A stretch of 64,000 bases of DNA from Mesorhizobium sophorae (GTDB taxonomy: Bacteria > Pseudomonadota > Alphaproteobacteria > Rhizobiales > Rhizobiaceae): contig NZ_NNRI01000001.1 of the NCBI RefSeq assembly GCF_002270415.1, positions 310,001 to 374,000 of the forward strand, written 5' to 3'. Below the pieces are notes generated by a model. That model was given only the letters and a program-made list of their open reading frames with translations. It ran no database searches and was not told the origin of the DNA. Below, piece by piece: positions 61,916-64,000 of the stretch; position 1 is the stretch's first letter, and every line of letters begins with the position of its first letter. A program made the translations under genes and the position numbers.

Positions 61916-63421
61916 TCAAGTCTTCACGGACGGTAGTTCCGACACCAGTCGGAGCGAGGCATTGATGCCCTCCAGCTGGTAATGTGGGCGCAGATAGAAG
62001 CGGGCAGCGTAATAGCCAGGACGCCCCTCCACACTGTCCACCTGAACCTCGGCGGCGGCAAGCGGGCGCTTGGCGCGCGCCTTGTCGTCGGCAAAGGCCG
62101 GGTTGGCCAGCACGTACCGGTTGATCCACTCGGTCAACCAGATCTGCATGTCGGAGCGCTCCTTGAACGAGCCGACCTTGTCGCGCGCAATGGCCTTGAG
62201 GTAGTGCGCAAAGCGCGAAACCGGGAAGAGATAGGGCAGGTTGGCGCTCAGCCGCTCGTTCGACTGTGCGTCAGGGTCGACCAGCCGTCCCGCCCGCGTC
62301 TCGTCGTCCTGCAGCGAGTGCGCGCCGATGAAGGCCGCGAGATCGGTGTTCTTCCGGTGCAGGATCGGCATCAGGCCGAGTTTGGCCAGTTCGGCCTCGC
62401 GTCGGTCGTCGATGGCGACTTCGGTCGGGCATTTCATCGCGATCGACCCATCATCGGTCGGGAAGCTGTGCACCGGCAGGTTCAGCACCGTGCCGCCGTT
62501 CTCGACGCCGCGGATCTGCGTGCCCCAGCCAAACAGCTTGTGGCTGCGGTTGATGTTGACGCCCATCGGGAAGGCGGCATTCATCCAGACATATTTGTTG
62601 TGGTCGCCCTGCACCTCTTCCTCGAAGGTGAAGCCCTTCACCGGAACGGTATCGGTGCCGTAGGGCAGCCGGGCCAGGACGCGGGGCATGGTCAGGCCGA
62701 TGTAGCGAGCGTCCTCGCTCTCGCGCAACGACTGCCACGATGCATAGGCCGGGTTGGAGACGATCTGCTGCAGGTCTTGCGGGTTTGGCAATTCCTGCCA
62801 GCTGTCCATGCGGAACAGGCGCGGCGAGGCGGCTGCGATGAACGGCGTATGCGCCGAGGCGCAGATGCCGGAGATGTTGCGCAGCAGACCGACGTCGCGC
62901 GGGTGGTTGGAGAATTCGTAGGCGCCGACTACGCAGCCGATCGGCTCGCCGCCAAGCATCGAATACTCGTCTGTATAAACTTTCTTGAAGATCGGGCTCT
63001 GGTCCCACATCTGGCCTTCAAAGTCTTCGAGCGTGTCTGCCAGCTGTTCCTTGGAAATGTTCATCACCCGGATCTTCAGCTTCTGATCCGTCTCGGTGTT
63101 GTTGACGAGATACCAGAGGCCGCGCCATGTGCCTTCCATCTCGCGCACTTCCGGCGCATGCAGGATCTCGTTGACCTGCGTGGTCAGCATCTTGTCGATG
63201 CCCGCGATCAGCGACTTGATCGACTTGATCGCATTGGACGAGATGGTCGTGGTGTCGGAACGGGACTGCGCCGCCAGCGCCAGATTGCGCACGAGCTGCT
63301 GCAGCTTCTCGCTGTCGTCCTTCTTGACCTTGAAATCCTTCTCGAGGAGCCCGCTGAATTCTCCAAGGTCTATGGCTTCGGCCTCGGCGGCGACGGCGGC
63401 GGTCTTTTGCTGTTCGGCCAT
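61916..63421 (-). CDS. tssC: T6SS contractile sheath large subunit TssC
   Basis: 501 aa, normal length. Recognised blocks are LTTQVNEILHAPEVREMEGTWRGLWYLV, MLGGEPIGCVVGAYEFSNHP, the LPYGTDTVPVKGFTFEE region and NAAFPMGVNINRS. It pairs with TssB to form the sheath around Hcp. It starts 3 bases behind tssB. The plus-strand frame of 606 codons across it is antisense noise. Confidence 0.97.
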   Translation of the reverse strand: MAEQQKTAAVAAEAEAIDLGEFSGLLEKDFKVKKDDSEKLQQLVRNLALAAQSRSDTTTISSNAIKSIKSLIAGIDKMLTTQVNEILHAPEVREMEGTWRGLWYLVNNTETDQKLKIRVMNISKEQLADTLEDFEGQMWDQSPIFKKVYTDEYSMLGGEPIGCVVGAYEFSNHPRDVGLLRNISGICASAHTPFIAAASPRLFRMDSWQELPNPQDLQQIVSNPAYASWQSLRESEDARYIGLTMPRVLARLPYGTDTVPVKGFTFEEEVQGDHNKYVWMNAAFPMGVNINRSHKLFGWGTQIRGVENGGTVLNLPVHSFPTDDGSIAMKCPTEVAIDDRREAELAKLGLMPILHRKNTDLAAFIGAHSLQDDETRAGRLVDPDAQSNERLSANLPYLFPVSRFAHYLKAIARDKVGSFKERSDMQIWLTEWINRYVLANPAFADDKARAKRPLAAAEVQVDSVEGRPGYYAARFYLRPHYQLEGINASLRLVSELPSVKT

Positions 63422-63424
63422 GAT

Positions 63425-63964
63425 CTACTCCCCTGCTTTGTCGTCGTCGGTCAGCGCCTGACTGGCGATCTTGCCAAGAAGCGGCTCGTTGTTCAGAAGC
63501 TGCGCGATGCGCTTTTCGGCGTCGACGCGGCCATCCATGAAGCCCAGCAATTCCTCGAGCTGACGACGCATCTTGAGGATCTCGGCCAGTTGCGGAACTT
63601 GCGCGGCGATCTTGTCCGGGGCGAAATCGCCCATTTTGGTGAAGGTGAGATCGAGCGCCAGTTCCTCGTCACGCTCCTGGCCTTCGGCCTGCGGCAGCGT
63701 GTTCTTCACCCGGGCTTTGACGCGGGGACCGAGCGCCTCCATGAACTTGGGGAAGCGGTTCGCGTCGGTCTCGACAAAGGAGCGGTCCAGCACCGACTTT
63801 GACGCTTCCTTGGTTTGCGAAGCTCCGGAAAGATCGGCCATCACGCCCATGACGAACGGCAGTTCGATCGTCGTCGGGCTGCCATAGGTTTCTACATCGT
63901 AGGCGATCTGCACCCGCGGCGCGCGATTTCGTTCGATGACCTTCGCTTTGCTTTCGGCTGGCAT
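63425..63964 (-). CDS. tssB: T6SS contractile sheath small subunit TssB
   Basis: 179 aa with APRVQIAYDVETYGSPTTIE, LPFVMGVMADLSG and MDGRVDAEKRIAQLL, typical of TssB/VipA. It is the first complete gene of the operon in the window. AAGG lies about 9 bases before the ATG. Only 6 bases separate it from the stop of a gene that continues beyond the window. Confidence 0.96.
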   Translation of the reverse strand: MPAESKAKVIERNRAPRVQIAYDVETYGSPTTIELPFVMGVMADLSGASQTKEASKSVLDRSFVETDANRFPKFMEALGPRVKARVKNTLPQAEGQERDEELALDLTFTKMGDFAPDKIAAQVPQLAEILKMRRQLEELLGFMDGRVDAEKRIAQLLNNEPLLGKIASQALTDDDKAGE

Positions 63965-63970
63965 GTGTTG

Positions 63971-64000
63971 TTACCTTTCATCCTTCTGAGCCGCCTTCTT
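63971..64000 (-). CDS. 3' end of an upstream gene (possibly tssA), partial
   Basis: Nine open codons (KKAAQKDER) end in TAA at 63971-63973, just before tssB. tssA often precedes tssB in this type of operon, but nine residues cannot identify it. Confidence 0.35.
   Translation of the reverse strand, partial: KKAAQKDER

Noticed and set aside
61982..63802. Plus-strand open frame of 606 codons
   Set aside because: It is antisense to tssC and tssB, both of which are firmly identified.
1..64000. tRNA, rRNA, nod box or phage attachment site
   Set aside because: I looked for these patterns and found nothing I could support by eye.

Overview
The window is GC-rich and densely coded. It most resembles a rhizobial alphaproteobacterium of Mesorhizobium type. 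The grounds are family-level only: ExsH-like RTX/GH16 glycanase, a Rhizobiales-style intergenic palindrome (20848-20940), DUF1036, DUF6931-like and DUF6484 proteins, and a PpkA/PppA/Fha-type T6SS. No rRNA, tRNA or CRISPR array was seen.

Region 1 (about 1-17 kb) is a surface-glycan locus. It holds a methyltransferase; a sulfotransferase fused to a glycosyltransferase fragment and a repetitive coiled coil; a minus-strand operon of a GT-C-like membrane protein with a terpene-cyclase-like tail, a UbiA prenyltransferase and a polyprenyl-phosphate-type GT2; a second sulfotransferase; GDP-mannose 4,6-dehydratase; a two-domain glycosyltransferase; an RTX/GH16 glycanase; and a small GT-A-like protein.

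Region 2 (about 14.6-29 kb) holds envelope genes: three secreted caspase-fold proteins (one with a CxxCH motif), a 1205-residue autotransporter with exact 20-residue repeats, a YceI-OmpA fusion, a small OmpA protein, a DUF6931-like protein, and a protein combining M23 and lytic-transglycosylase motifs.

Region 3 (about 26.7-64 kb) is a type VI secretion system. The minus-strand operon tssB-tssC-hcp-tssE-tssF-tssG-fha-tssJ-tssK-tssL-tssM-tagF encodes sheath, tube, baseplate and membrane complex. A second minus-strand block has another fha, tssL and tssM plus pppA and ppkA (threonine-phosphorylation control), DUF1036 and the M23/transglycosylase. Between them, on the plus strand, lie vgrG, DUF6484, a HEAT-like TIGR02270 gene and an effector cassette: DUF4150 PAAR-like protein with a DHxPP/Cys-rich nuclease-like tail, two related putative immunity proteins, DUF2169 adaptor and a ketosynthase-like protein. 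tssA and clpV are not in the window; the last bases show the end of one more upstream gene.

The cassette is the most interesting part. It opens with an internally deleted tssM remnant followed by tagF, and lies inverted between two fossils of an older cassette: a frameshifted PAAR stub behind the second tagF, and a ketosynthase-like 3' end fused to a broken IS481-type transposase. This looks like replacement of one effector cassette by another in the opposite orientation.
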